NCBI RefSeq assembly: GCF_003264115.1
Contig: NZ_CP021912.1
Span: 434,001 to 498,000 of the forward strand
Reading direction: 5' to 3'
From: Erythrobacter sp. KY5
GTDB lineage: Bacteria > Pseudomonadota > Alphaproteobacteria > Sphingomonadales > Sphingomonadaceae
Length of the DNA stretch: 64,000 bases
The position numbers and the translations under genes were made by a program. This document shows, piece after piece, positions 34,615 through 43,544 of this stretch (the first letter of the stretch is position 1; every line of letters starts with the position of its first letter). Below the pieces are notes generated by a model. It was not told where the DNA came from, did no database searches, and saw only the letters and a program-made list of their open reading frames with translations.

Positions 34615-36462
34615 TCAACTGCGATAAAGCCCGTTGATCTTGTCCTCGTAGCGATCACGAATCTTGTGACGGCGAATCTTCATGCTCGGCGTCATTTCCT
34701 CGTTTTCGATTGAGAACGCCTCGTCCGCAAAAGCGAACTGGCGCACCTTTTCGATCACCGACAGGTCCTTATTGGTCCGGTCGACCGCTGCACGCACGGC
34801 GTTCTTGAAGGCGGGCAATTCCTGCAACGCCTTCATGTCGAATTTCTCGTCATTAGCGCGAGCCCATTCGAGCGCCCATTCCGCATCCGGCACGATCAGG
34901 CCAACCACATAAGGGCGTTTGTCACCGCTCACCATAGCCTGAGCGATTTCGGGTTGAAGCGTGAGCATGCCCTCGATCTTCTGAGGAGCTACATTGTCGC
35001 CCTTGTCGTTGACGATCATGTCCTTTTTGCGATCGGTGATGACGATTCGACCTTTGTCGTCGAGATGGCCGATATCGCCGGTATGCAGCCAGCCATCGAC
35101 AATGGTGCGCGCGGTTTCGGCCTCGTTCTGCCAATAACCGTGCATCACCAGCTCGCCGCGGCACAGAATTTCGCCATCATCGGCTATCCGGATTTCGACG
35201 CCGCGCATGGGCGGGCCGACCGTGTCCATCTTGAGCCCGACCTTGGGGCGATTGCAGCTCATCACGGGTCCCGCTTCGGTCTGGCCATAGCCCTGAAGCA
35301 TGGTCAGACCCATCGCTTCGAAGAAATTGCCGACCTCGGGATTGAGCGGGGCACCGCCCGAAACCATCGCCTTGATCCGACCGCCAAACTTTGCGCGGAT
35401 TTTGGGGCGCAGGGTTTTCTCGACCAGAAGGTTGAGCGGCTTGTCGCGATTGCGGATCTTGCCGTCTCGCGAATTCTCGCTGATTTTCAGCGCGCTATCC
35501 ATCATGAAGTTGGCGACCGCGCCCTGCTTTTCGACCTGTTTCATGATCCGGGTGCGAAGGACTTCAAAAAGGCGCGGCACCACAACCATGATGGTGGGGC
35601 GCGTCTCCTCGATATTGGAAGCGAGCTTCTCTAGGCCCTCAGAATAGAAGATCTCTGCCCCGACGCCGATCGGCAGATATTGGCCGCCTGTATGTTCGTA
35701 AGCATGGCTTAGCGGCAGGAAGGAGAGGAAGCGTTCGTCCTTGATGCCGAAATCGTTAATGAGGATTTCGGCGGCTCCGGCCACATTGCACAGGATCGAG
35801 CCGTGGTGTTGGCGCACACCGCGCGGCGCGCCGCCAGTGCCGCTGGTGTAGATCAGACATGCAAGATCATCGCGCGTAATGCCTGCGATCCGTTCCTCAA
35901 CCGCCTGGCGCGCTGCGGCTGCATCGCCTGCGATAAGGTCATCCCAGCTGTGATATTCGAAACTTCCCGCCTGCTGGCGATGGAGGTCGTCGATGCCGAT
36001 GACGTGGTCGACAATGCCGGTTCGACCGATGGCTCCGACGACAGGGCCAAGCAGCTTCTCGGTCGAGACGATGACCGCGCGCGCGCCCGAATTGTCGAGG
36101 ATGTGCGCATGATCGCGCTCGGTGTTGGTGATGTAAGTCGGGACCGAAACGCAGCCTGCGGCCATGATCGCGATATCTGCGATGCACCATTCAGGCCGAT
36201 TTTCCGAAACGAGCGCGACCCGGTCACCGTCGCTCAGGCCGAGGTGGCGCAGACTTTCGGCGAGCAGGCAAATCTGGTCGGCGACTTCGCGCCAGCTCTG
36301 CGTTTTCCATTCGCCGTCCTGCTTGCGGCCCAGAAAGGGAGCATCGGTTTTTTCATCGGCGCGCTTCAGAAAAAGCTCGACCAGATTGTTGGCGCTGTCG
36401 ACGTCCTGCAGGATCGGATCGTCATTGGGATCCGCCGCTGGGGGGGTGTTGGGGGCGTGCAC
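34615..36462 (-). CDS. AMP-dependent long-chain acyl-CoA synthetase
   Basis: This 615-residue adenylate-forming enzyme activates carboxylic acids, probably long-chain fatty acids, to acyl-CoA. AMP-binding motif YTSGTGGAPRGV, then GYGQTEAGPVMSCN, the linker motif WLHTGDIGHLD and hinge DRKKDMIVNDKGDNVAP are in order. Start choice: the GTG at 36462 has GAGGAG nine bases upstream; the ATG at 36555 lacks a Shine-Dalgarno. It stands on the minus strand 17 bp from the convergent unknown gene. Confidence 0.93.
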   Translation of the reverse strand: MHAPNTPPAADPNDDPILQDVDSANNLVELFLKRADEKTDAPFLGRKQDGEWKTQSWREVADQICLLAESLRHLGLSDGDRVALVSENRPEWCIADIAIMAAGCVSVPTYITNTERDHAHILDNSGARAVIVSTEKLLGPVVGAIGRTGIVDHVIGIDDLHRQQAGSFEYHSWDDLIAGDAAAARQAVEERIAGITRDDLACLIYTSGTGGAPRGVRQHHGSILCNVAGAAEILINDFGIKDERFLSFLPLSHAYEHTGGQYLPIGVGAEIFYSEGLEKLASNIEETRPTIMVVVPRLFEVLRTRIMKQVEKQGAVANFMMDSALKISENSRDGKIRNRDKPLNLLVEKTLRPKIRAKFGGRIKAMVSGGAPLNPEVGNFFEAMGLTMLQGYGQTEAGPVMSCNRPKVGLKMDTVGPPMRGVEIRIADDGEILCRGELVMHGYWQNEAETARTIVDGWLHTGDIGHLDDKGRIVITDRKKDMIVNDKGDNVAPQKIEGMLTLQPEIAQAMVSGDKRPYVVGLIVPDAEWALEWARANDEKFDMKALQELPAFKNAVRAAVDRTNKDLSVIEKVRQFAFADEAFSIENEEMTPSMKIRRHKIRDRYEDKINGLYRS

Positions 36463-36597
36463 GGATTGAAGCTCCTCTAACCGCCTCGATGCGCCAGGCC
36501 ATAGCCGCGCCGGGGGCGTTGAATTATTCGTATTGCTGACAGGATAAACCGCCAAGGACGCAGCGACAAGCGTTGCCGTCAGCTCGTCTGGATAGGC

Positions 36598-38355
36598 TCA
36601 GGGCTGTTCAGCGCCCCGACTGCCCTCTGACGCAGGCACCGGATCGTAGAGCAAGAGGTCGGCAATCCTTGGATCGCCAGCCGCTTCCCAGCCATCCGCG
36701 GTCCGCAACAAGGCGTTGGTCTTGCCTCGCGGTGACATGATACGGATTTCGCCGTGGCCCATGGCAGCGAGCTCGTCCACCACCGCTGCGGCAACGCTGC
36801 CTTCCTCCATGATCGCGACCGAACCGAACGACATCAAAAGGGGAAGGGCGAGCGCTTCCTCGGCGCTCATGCCGAAGTCGATCACGCCGATGATCGAGCG
36901 GGCAACCTGCACCGGGATCGTCGGTCCGCCAGCGGCTCCCACCACCAGCACGATTTCACCGTCAGCGTCGAACACGATTGTCGGTGCCATCGAAGAGCGC
37001 GGACGTTTTCCGCCCTCGACCCGGTTCGCGACCGGCACGCCATTAACATCGGGCGATGAACTGAAATCGGTCAGCTCATTGTTGAGATAAAATCCGCCCC
37101 AATGCAGCCCGGAACCGAATGCGCCTTCGATTGTCGAGGTGTAGCTGACCGCATTGCCTTGCCCATCGACGACCGAGAAGTGCGTGGTGCCGTTCTCCGG
37201 CGGCTCGTCACCATCTGCGCGTGCCAGAGGTGCGCCTGGAGGTGTGCCGGGTTGGACGTCTGCAAGCGCGTTGCCGCGATCGATCAAGGCGCCGCGACTT
37301 GCCATGTAGCCGGGGTTGACGAGGCCTTCGACCGGCACCTCGACGAAGTCTGAATCAGCGAGATAAAGCTCACGGTCGGCATAGGCGATCCGCTGCGATT
37401 CCAGAAACAGATGCCAGAATTCGGCGCTTTGCGGACCGAGCGCGGAGAGGTCAAACCGCTTGAGCTGTCCAAGCATTTGTGCGACCGCGACCCCGCCTGA
37501 CGAAGGCGGGCCCATGCCGCAGACACGGTAGCTGCGATAAGGCGCGCAAACTGGCGCGCGCATCTTTGCTTCGTAACCCCGCACGTCGCTGCTGCTCATC
37601 TTGCCGTCTTGCGGTGTCTCGGAGGCGACATATCGTGCAAGATCGTCAGCGCTCTCGCTGTAGAAAACCTCTGGACCGCCTGCCGCAATTCGCTCCAGCG
37701 TATCGGCAAGCTGCGGCACTTTAACCAGCGCGCCAACGGGCAGCGGCTCACCATCTGCTCCGAAAAAGATGGCGCGCGCCGCCTCGGTCTTGCCTGCGCG
37801 CGTTTTTTGACCGCTGAGCGACTGGTGAAGCCGGCGGTTCATCACGAAACCTTCGCGGGCAAGCGCGATCGCAGGTTCGAACAATTCGGCCCATTGAAGC
37901 TTGCCATGCTCTTTGTGAGCGAGCGCCGCGAGAGCGATATTTCCCGGCACGCCGACGCTCAAACCGGATGTGACCCGCGCTTCGCGAGGCAGGCGTTCGC
38001 CGTCTGAATCAAGGAATCGCGTGCCCGTGGCGGTCGCTGGAGCAATTTCGCGGCCATCGAAGCTTATGATGCCATCGGGGCCCGCATGGATCATGAAGCC
38101 GCCGCCGCCAATCCCGGAGCTTTGCGGTTCGACCACCGTGAGGGCAAGCATGATGGCGATAGCGGCATCGGCCGCTGAACCGCCTTTTGCGAGGATCGCT
38201 TCACCGGCTGCTTCTGCGCGCGGATCTGCGGCGCTGACTGCGCCCGGCGCTGTGGCCTCGGCAGTCGCCGCCGGATTTGCGACCGGCGTTTCCATGTCCG
38301 CGCAGGCCGAAGCCATGAGCGCGAGAGGGGCGAGAATTGAGAAGTGTTTGAGCAT
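36598..38355 (-). CDS. ggt: Gamma-glutamyltransferase
   Basis: GGT cleaves the gamma-glutamyl bond of glutathione in the periplasm after self-processing. The 585-residue precursor has a lipoprotein-like N-terminus (SILAPLALMASACAD, lipobox near Cys19), and the catalytic Thr390, first residue of TTHFSVVD, marks the small-subunit start. Downstream PRSSMAPTIVFD and VGAAGGPTIP are family motifs. Its coding sequence is intact. The gene is followed by pyrD only 13 bp upstream on the same strand. Confidence 0.94.
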   Translation of the reverse strand: MLKHFSILAPLALMASACADMETPVANPAATAEATAPGAVSAADPRAEAAGEAILAKGGSAADAAIAIMLALTVVEPQSSGIGGGGFMIHAGPDGIISFDGREIAPATATGTRFLDSDGERLPREARVTSGLSVGVPGNIALAALAHKEHGKLQWAELFEPAIALAREGFVMNRRLHQSLSGQKTRAGKTEAARAIFFGADGEPLPVGALVKVPQLADTLERIAAGGPEVFYSESADDLARYVASETPQDGKMSSSDVRGYEAKMRAPVCAPYRSYRVCGMGPPSSGGVAVAQMLGQLKRFDLSALGPQSAEFWHLFLESQRIAYADRELYLADSDFVEVPVEGLVNPGYMASRGALIDRGNALADVQPGTPPGAPLARADGDEPPENGTTHFSVVDGQGNAVSYTSTIEGAFGSGLHWGGFYLNNELTDFSSSPDVNGVPVANRVEGGKRPRSSMAPTIVFDADGEIVLVVGAAGGPTIPVQVARSIIGVIDFGMSAEEALALPLLMSFGSVAIMEEGSVAAAVVDELAAMGHGEIRIMSPRGKTNALLRTADGWEAAGDPRIADLLLYDPVPASEGSRGAEQP

Positions 38356-38367
38356 CGACAGCGACAG

Positions 38368-39435
38368 CTATTCGGTTCCCACCGCCTCTGCAATGCTCGA
38401 AAACCCGTCACGTTTCATCAGGCGCTCCAGCCCGCTGACGATTTGGCTGCCGAGGCCTGGGCCATGATAGACCATCGCCGAGTAGAGCTGGACAAGGCTC
38501 GCACCGGCCCTGATGCGATCCCACGCATGGTCTGCGGTCGCAATGCCGCCAACCCCGACGAGCGGCAGTTCGCCACCAGTTGCTTTCCTGAAATCGCGAA
38601 CTCGCTCAAGCGCCATTGCACGAAGGGGTTCCCCCGACAGCCCGCCGGTTTCTTTCGCATGACGAGATTTGAGATCGGGTCGCGAAACCGTTGTGTTCGA
38701 AACTATGAGCGCGCCAAGCTTCTTGTCGATTGCAATGCGCGAGATCGCGTCGATATCGACTTGCTCGAGATCCGGCGCGACCTTGAGGAAGATGGGAGGG
38801 AGCGATGCAACCCCGGCCTGGCCGCGGGCCTCGATCACTTCATCGATCAGCCCTGCCAACGCAGCCTCGTCCTGGAGCGCTCGCAGTCCCGGGGTATTCG
38901 GGCTCGACACGTTGACGGCGAGATAGCTTGCATAAGGCGTCATGAGCCGTGCCATCTCGGCATAATCGGCGGTGCGATCTTCGGAATCCTTGTTGGCGCC
39001 GATATTGATACCGACCACTCCGGGGCGACCCTGCCGGGCCGCGAATCGCTCAAGCGCGCTTTGCGCACCGGAATTGTTGAAGCCCATCCGATTGATGACT
39101 GCGCGATCTTCGGTCAGGCGGAACAGGCGAGGCTTGGGATTGCCGGCCTGGGGGCGCGGCGTGATCGACCCTGCCTCTGTGAAACCAAAGCCGAGTTTCA
39201 GAAGCGCATCCGGAACTTCAGCGTCCTTGTCGAAACCTGCGGCGACCCCCACAGGGTTAGGGAAGTCCAGTCCGGCCACCCGTATCGCCAGCGCTCCTGA
39301 CTGCGACTTTGCAGAAGCGCTCGAAGAAAAGGGCATATTTTTCAGCGAATTGATGGCAAGACGGTGACCGGTTTCGGGGTCGAGCGCGAAGATGGCGGCG
39401 CGGGCAAGCGCGAAGAGGCGTGAGGCGATCGTCAT
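38368..39435 (-). CDS. pyrD: Dihydroorotate dehydrogenase (quinone), class 2
   Basis: Class 2 PyrD is membrane-associated and oxidises dihydroorotate to orotate with a quinone in pyrimidine synthesis. Landmarks are FPNPVGVAAGFDKDAE, INRMGFNNSGA, NVSSPNTPGLRALQ with the catalytic Ser, ALIVSNTTVSRP and LVGVGGIATADH. The N-terminal helix LFALARAAIFALDPETGH is the membrane-binding element. Length 355 is normal. The gap upstream holds the split RNA gene and IS element. Confidence 0.96.
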   Translation of the reverse strand: MTIASRLFALARAAIFALDPETGHRLAINSLKNMPFSSSASAKSQSGALAIRVAGLDFPNPVGVAAGFDKDAEVPDALLKLGFGFTEAGSITPRPQAGNPKPRLFRLTEDRAVINRMGFNNSGAQSALERFAARQGRPGVVGINIGANKDSEDRTADYAEMARLMTPYASYLAVNVSSPNTPGLRALQDEAALAGLIDEVIEARGQAGVASLPPIFLKVAPDLEQVDIDAISRIAIDKKLGALIVSNTTVSRPDLKSRHAKETGGLSGEPLRAMALERVRDFRKATGGELPLVGVGGIATADHAWDRIRAGASLVQLYSAMVYHGPGLGSQIVSGLERLMKRDGFSSIAEAVGTE

Positions 39436-39591
39436 GGTTTCGCGCGTAAGCCGATTTCACCCGATCTGTCGAGAGCAGGGCGACCACCTTCTCTACCGAA
39501 CGGTAAGCTCAAGAGCCTGTGATTGAAGCGAAAATCGGGCCAGTTCTAGCTTGTCGTTTGCATACAATTCTTCTCCTGCGTTCGGGTCTAG

Positions 39592-40436
39592 GGTCCGTAC
39601 TCAATAAGGACTGGTGCTGTTGAGTGATTGGTGATTCAAGGCTGTTGGAAGGAGCCTTGGATGAGCAAGCATCTTTACTGGTTGGACGATCAGTCGTGGG
39701 CGGCGATTGAGCCTTTGCTGCCCCGTGGTCGGCGCGGTGCACGGCGGGTTGATGATCGGCGCGTGATCTCGGGGATCATGCACATGCTCAAGACGGGTGC
39801 CCGGTGGCGCGATTGCCCTTCTGAGTATGGTCCCTACACGACGGTCTACAACCGCTTCAACCGGTGGAGCCGACAGGGCGTGTGGCAAGACATCTTCTAT
39901 GCTCTGACCGGATCGAGCGGGGTGATCGGCGGGGTCACCGCCTCGGTGGACTCGATGCACATCAAGGCGCATCGCTCGGCAGCGGGCGCAAAAGGGGGGC
40001 CTTCCATCACTGTATCGGGCGCTCGCGCGGCGGTCGTACCACCAAGGTTCACGCCCTGACCGATGAGCGGGGACGGCCCCTCGCTCTGGTCCTGACCCCC
40101 GGCAACACGCATGATCTGACAGGCGCGCGCGATCTGCTGGCCATCACCGGTGCGCCCCGCCGCCTGCTGGCCGATCGCGCCTATGACGCGCGGTCCCTGC
40201 GCGACTGGCTTGCCGAGCACGGCTGCGAACCAGTCATCCCGCCCAACCCGACCCGCAAACACCCGCACACATACGACGCTCTCGCCTACAAGCAGCGCAA
40301 CGGGATCGAACGCTTCTTCTGCCGCCTGAAAGACTTCCGACGCATCCACACCCGCTACGACAAGCGCGCAGACATCTTCCTCTCTGCAATACTCATCGTC
40401 GCCGCCATCATCTGGTGGGCTAATTGAGTCCCGACC
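39592..40436 (+). mobile_element. IS5-family insertion sequence (IS427-like group), 845 bp
   Basis: The element begins GGTCCGTACTCAATAA and ends with the near-perfect inverse TTGAGTCCCGACC (mismatches at two to three positions), bounded by CTAG copies. It encodes a two-frame IS5-type transposase read by frameshift. Size, terminal repeats and frameshift organisation fit the IS427-like group of IS5. Both ends and both reading frames look intact, so it may still move. Confidence 0.88.
39661..40427 (+). CDS. IS5-family transposase in two frames (programmed -1 frameshift)
   Basis: Frame 1 starts at ATG 39661 (MSKHLYWLDDQSWAAIEPLL) and stops at 40059. The second frame carries GRSRGGRTTKVHALTDERG to the C-terminus at 40427. 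They join by a -1 slip on AAAAGGGGGG at 39990-39999, within the shared GAKGG segment. Catalytic DDE residues are visible: Asp in TASVDSMHIKAHR, Asp in LLADRAYDA, and Glu in RNGIERFFCRLKDFRRIHTRY. Frameshift-regulated transposase is usual for this group. Confidence 0.88.
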
Positions 40437-40500
40437 CTAGACACTGTCCTGCGACCCGAAGGGCTCGGAGCAGCAATGCAAAGAGTTCCTCAACTCAAAT

Positions 40501-40531
40501 GGGCGGCCCATCCGTGGGCCGCCCTTTTTTT
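40501..40531 (+). terminator. Strong intrinsic terminator of the candidate RNA gene
   Basis: GGGCGGCCCA (40501-40510) pairs perfectly with TGGGCCGCCC (40515-40524) across a TCCG loop, followed by seven T residues. No T-rich tract follows on the other strand. With no plus-strand protein gene between pyrD and this point apart from the IS, it marks the end of a non-coding transcript. Confidence 0.93.
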
Positions 40532-40583
40532 GTGTTGTATCAGCCAGAAAGACGCTACACGCTTCAATATCGGGGCGCTGCTA

Positions 40584-41510
40584 ATGGAAAAATACACAAA
40601 CTCCATGGCTGGAGACACAAAGTTTGAAGCCGACGATGTGAGCTATGAGCTCACATCTCAGTCGCTCATCCATGTCGATTACATCGCTCCGCCAGCGGCG
40701 ATCAGCGATTATGTAACGACGCTTTATCATTTCCGCTGCGATGAGCCCAAGATCACCGATATCCAACCTGCTTCGGTTGGCCATCTGTCGCTCTTTCCAT
40801 ACGGCAAGGGCGAGATGCATTTTCGCGCGGGCCACAGCGACCCCAATCCCGAAGTCGCCGTGATGACGCCCCTGTCGACTGCCAATCCGATCGTGGTCGA
40901 CGGCCCGTTCCATGCCATCGGTGCAGCTTTGACGCCATTGGGGTGGGCAGCGCTGACCGGGCTGCACGCCGGCGACAATCGCGACAGGCTTCGCGATGCA
41001 GGTGACATTCTGGGCGAAAGTGCAACTCAGGTCGGTGAAGCCCTTATCGCCGAGTACCGCGCCGGTACGAAAACGGGCGAGGAATGCGCGCTTGCCATCG
41101 GTGAATTTATCGGTGGCTCGGTCAAGCGGGTGAATTCGCGACATGCTGAACTCATCAGGGTCGTGAACAACTGGCTTGGATCGTCGCTTAGCCCCGATCT
41201 TGGCGATCTGCTCGAAAGGGCGGCCTATTCCGAACGCCAGGTTCAGCGCCTGACTGAGCGTTATTTCGGCCTATCGCCGCAAGCGCTCGCGCGGAAATAT
41301 CGCGCATTGAGGGCGGCAGCCTTGCTCTCGTTCCCCAGTCTCACCCCGGAATTCGAAGCCGAGCTGGGCGAAGCCTTCTTCGACCAGTCACACATGATCC
41401 GAGAGATCAATCGCTTTGTCGGCCGCACCCCTGCCAGATTGAAGAACCCGGACAACCCCTACCTGTCCGAAATGATCGCGCCGAAAAACCTGCGCGAACT
41501 AGGGTCATAA
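40584..41510 (+). CDS. AraC-type helix-turn-helix regulator, copy 1 of 3
   Basis: The 308-residue product has an N-terminal sensor-like domain (SLIHVDYIAPPAAISDYVTT) and a C-terminal AraC-type DNA-binding domain containing RAAYSERQVQRLTERYFGLS and DQSHMIREINRFVGRTPARL. The ATG at 40584 is a choice; one at 40605 is possible. It shares order and motifs with the two genes after it, suggesting tandem duplication. It starts 53 bp after the RNA terminator. Effector and targets unknown. Confidence 0.82.
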   Translation: MEKYTNSMAGDTKFEADDVSYELTSQSLIHVDYIAPPAAISDYVTTLYHFRCDEPKITDIQPASVGHLSLFPYGKGEMHFRAGHSDPNPEVAVMTPLSTANPIVVDGPFHAIGAALTPLGWAALTGLHAGDNRDRLRDAGDILGESATQVGEALIAEYRAGTKTGEECALAIGEFIGGSVKRVNSRHAELIRVVNNWLGSSLSPDLGDLLERAAYSERQVQRLTERYFGLSPQALARKYRALRAAALLSFPSLTPEFEAELGEAFFDQSHMIREINRFVGRTPARLKNPDNPYLSEMIAPKNLRELGS

Positions 41511-41540
41511 GGGGCGCAGCAGCGCTGCTTACGGCTAGGC

Positions 41541-42419
41541 ATGCTCTTCAAGACCAAACATCCCGTCGAATTCGAGCTGATCGCCCCGCCTCCTGACCTT
41601 CGCGAACAGGTCAATATCTTTTACTCATTGCGCTCCGGCGCTGAACGCATCGAAGATGTCATGCCTGCCTATTCAGGGCAGGTCTACGCGATCTTCGATG
41701 GTTCTTTCGAACTTCATTTCGCGAGCGGCACGCAGCGCGCGCCCGCGCCGGTGTTTCTCAATGCGCCTTTGTTGCAGGCAACTCGCCTGTCGGTGCTGGG
41801 ACCGTTCCGGTGCGTTGGCGCATCGCTCACCCATCGCGGGTGGGCTGAGCTGGTCGGTCAGCCTGTTGACGAGTTGCATCACCGCATGATGCTCCCTCAG
41901 GATGCCCTCGGAGAAGCGTTTGCCGATCGCCTTGCACAAGTTGCGCAGACAGACCCTGATGAACCCGCGCAGGCAACCGAGCTGCTGTCCCAGTTTTTTC
42001 GCGAAGCGATCACGCCGATGAAAGCCGGTCATGCGACCTTTATCGACGAGACGATGGCTTGGCTCTCGAAAGAGTTCAATCCACCGGTTGAGGACCTTTT
42101 CGACCGACTGGCGATCTCGCGGAGGCAGGCTCAGCGGCTGAGCAATCGGTTCTTCGGGGTCCCGCCACGGCAATTGCTCAAAAGGGTAAGGGCCATGCGG
42201 GCAGCGACCCTGCTATCGCAATCTGATCTGCCCAGTACGGTCCGCGACGAGATCTCGCTCGCTTACTTCGATCAATCGCATCTGATCAACGATCTGCGTC
42301 GCTACACCGGGAGAACGCCGACGATCCTGGAGGAGGGCGACCTGGTCGTTAAGACCTTCAACCCTGCCGCTCACGGACCGCCCGGAAAGTTCGCGCGTGA
42401 TGCACTTGAGAAGGAATAA
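41541..42419 (+). CDS. AraC-type helix-turn-helix regulator, copy 2 of 3
   Basis: The 292-residue protein has the same layout as its neighbours: VEFELIAPPPDLREQVNIFYSL near the N-terminus and a C-terminal helix-turn-helix block with RLAISRRQAQRLSNRFFGVP and DQSHLINDLRRYTGRTP. It starts 30 bp after copy 1 ends, so co-transcription is likely. The N-terminal domain differs the most from copies 1 and 3, so ligands may differ. Confidence 0.82.
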   Translation: MLFKTKHPVEFELIAPPPDLREQVNIFYSLRSGAERIEDVMPAYSGQVYAIFDGSFELHFASGTQRAPAPVFLNAPLLQATRLSVLGPFRCVGASLTHRGWAELVGQPVDELHHRMMLPQDALGEAFADRLAQVAQTDPDEPAQATELLSQFFREAITPMKAGHATFIDETMAWLSKEFNPPVEDLFDRLAISRRQAQRLSNRFFGVPPRQLLKRVRAMRAATLLSQSDLPSTVRDEISLAYFDQSHLINDLRRYTGRTPTILEEGDLVVKTFNPAAHGPPGKFARDALEKE

Positions 42420-42604
42420 CAATCACTTAGATTTTGAGAATGCCATGTCGCTGTACTACAAGGCGATATGATCGAGCCAGCATATGTCCCTGTCGAAGAG
42501 CCAAGCTACCGTGGCTCTCCAGCGCCTGGCGCAGAGGCACTGGGGGCGGTGCGACCGAAGGGTCGCACTTGGTCGATCGTACCGCCCCGCTTACGAGACA
42601 TCAG

Positions 42605-43519
42605 ATGAATGCGCATTCGGGAGCCGAGGCAAGCAATCGGCACTTCCATCTCAAATATTTCGATCCGCCCAAAGGATTGGAGCAGCACGTGCTCGCCCTT
42701 TTCCACTTCAGATGGGAAGAGCCAGAGATAGCCGACCGCCACCCCGGCGCTTTGGGGCAACTGTTCTTCACGCCATACGGGTCAGGCGAGGTCCGCTTTG
42801 GCGACAGGGTGCAGAAAATTGACGGGCAGCCCTACATGTTCAGCGGTTTCAGGACTGCCGCGCCTTTCCGGATGTCGGGGCCATGGCATGCAATCGGGGC
42901 ATCGCTGTCTCCGCTTGGCTGGGCTGCATTGTCGGGGGCGGACGCCCAGACCCACCTTGACCGGTTCACCCCGGCAGATGAATTGCTCGGCACCGAAGTC
43001 GTCACTTTTCAGGATGATCTGGTCGCGCGGTATCGTTCCGGCGAAACGAGTGGCCCAGAATGCTGCGCTGAACTGGCCGGCTGGATCGCAAGGCGATTGA
43101 AGGCGGTGTCCAGGCCCCATGAGGTCGTCATCACGACTGTCCTTGCCTGGCTGGGGACTTCGCTTAATCCGGACATCGAAGCACTTTACGAAAAGCTCGC
43201 TTACTCAAGGCGTCAATCCGAACGATTGGTCGCAAAATATTTCGGGTTTGCGCCTGCCGCTCTCGCTCGCAAAATGAGAGCAGTGCGCGCCGCACATCTG
43301 CTGGCCCAGCCGGACCTGTCTGACGAAGCCGAAGCGGAGATCGCGTCGGCATTTTACGATCAACCCCACATGATCAACGAGATCCGGCGCTATTGTGGCT
43401 ATACGCCGTCGCGCCTAGGCGGTGCGGCGGAGCCTTTGTTCCAGACGATGCTCAGAATGAAGAACCTCAATCGCCTTAGCCCTTTCGTCGAACTGGGACT
43501 TGAAGATCACGCCGCTTGA
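42605..43519 (+). CDS. AraC-type helix-turn-helix regulator, copy 3 of 3
   Basis: The 304-residue product starts at the ATG at 42605 (MNAHSGAEASNRHFHLKYFD); a longer frame from 42434 adds an Arg-rich stretch that lacks similarity. The C-terminal domain contains KLAYSRRQSERLVAKYFGFA and DQPHMINEIRRYCGYTPSRL. It shares LFHFRWEEPEIADRHPGALG with copy 1 (LYHFRCDEPKITDIQPASVG), so these two are closest. The gap after copy 2 is 185 bp, so it may have its own promoter. Confidence 0.8.
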   Translation: MNAHSGAEASNRHFHLKYFDPPKGLEQHVLALFHFRWEEPEIADRHPGALGQLFFTPYGSGEVRFGDRVQKIDGQPYMFSGFRTAAPFRMSGPWHAIGASLSPLGWAALSGADAQTHLDRFTPADELLGTEVVTFQDDLVARYRSGETSGPECCAELAGWIARRLKAVSRPHEVVITTVLAWLGTSLNPDIEALYEKLAYSRRQSERLVAKYFGFAPAALARKMRAVRAAHLLAQPDLSDEAEAEIASAFYDQPHMINEIRRYCGYTPSRLGGAAEPLFQTMLRMKNLNRLSPFVELGLEDHAA

Positions 43520-43544
43520 AATCGGACGAAAATGTGCGTATTTG

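Larger units (their letters stand above)
39588..40440. repeat. CTAG target duplication flanking the IS
   Basis: CTAG occurs at 39588-39591 and again at 40437-40440, immediately outside the inverted repeats. Because CTAG is palindromic, a 2-bp TA duplication with slightly longer repeats is equally possible. The pair supports simple insertion without later rearrangement. Confidence 0.75.
39557..40531 (+). ncRNA. Candidate structured RNA gene split by the IS element
   Basis: The two IS flanks together read as one RNA with nested stems. TTTGCAT (39557-39563) pairs with ATGCAAA (40476-40482), and TTCGGGT (39581-39587) pairs with ACCCGAA (40454-40460) once the IS and one CTAG copy are removed. A GAGTT-CCTC-AACTC hairpin (40483-40496) and a strong terminator (40501-40531) follow. 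Uninterrupted length would be about 130 nt. The strand is fixed by the terminator, and no gene on that strand lies upstream. Identity is unknown; the 5' end is a guess. Confidence 0.45.

Noticed and set aside
39436..40580. The split RNA gene as tRNA, tmRNA, SRP RNA or RNase P RNA
   Set aside because: I saw no GTTCRA arm, CCA end, SRP GGAAGCAGCC-type loop or RNase P core. It has its own stems and terminator, so it is kept only as an unidentified RNA.
42420..42604. An additional small gene between AraC copies 2 and 3
   Set aside because: Open frames there are short, Arg/Cys-rich and out of frame with any family; the gap is more likely the promoter region of copy 3.
41541..43519. A defence island or new operon near the IS
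   Set aside because: The genes beside the IS are AraC-type regulators; no nuclease, methyltransferase, toxin or ATPase pair was seen there.
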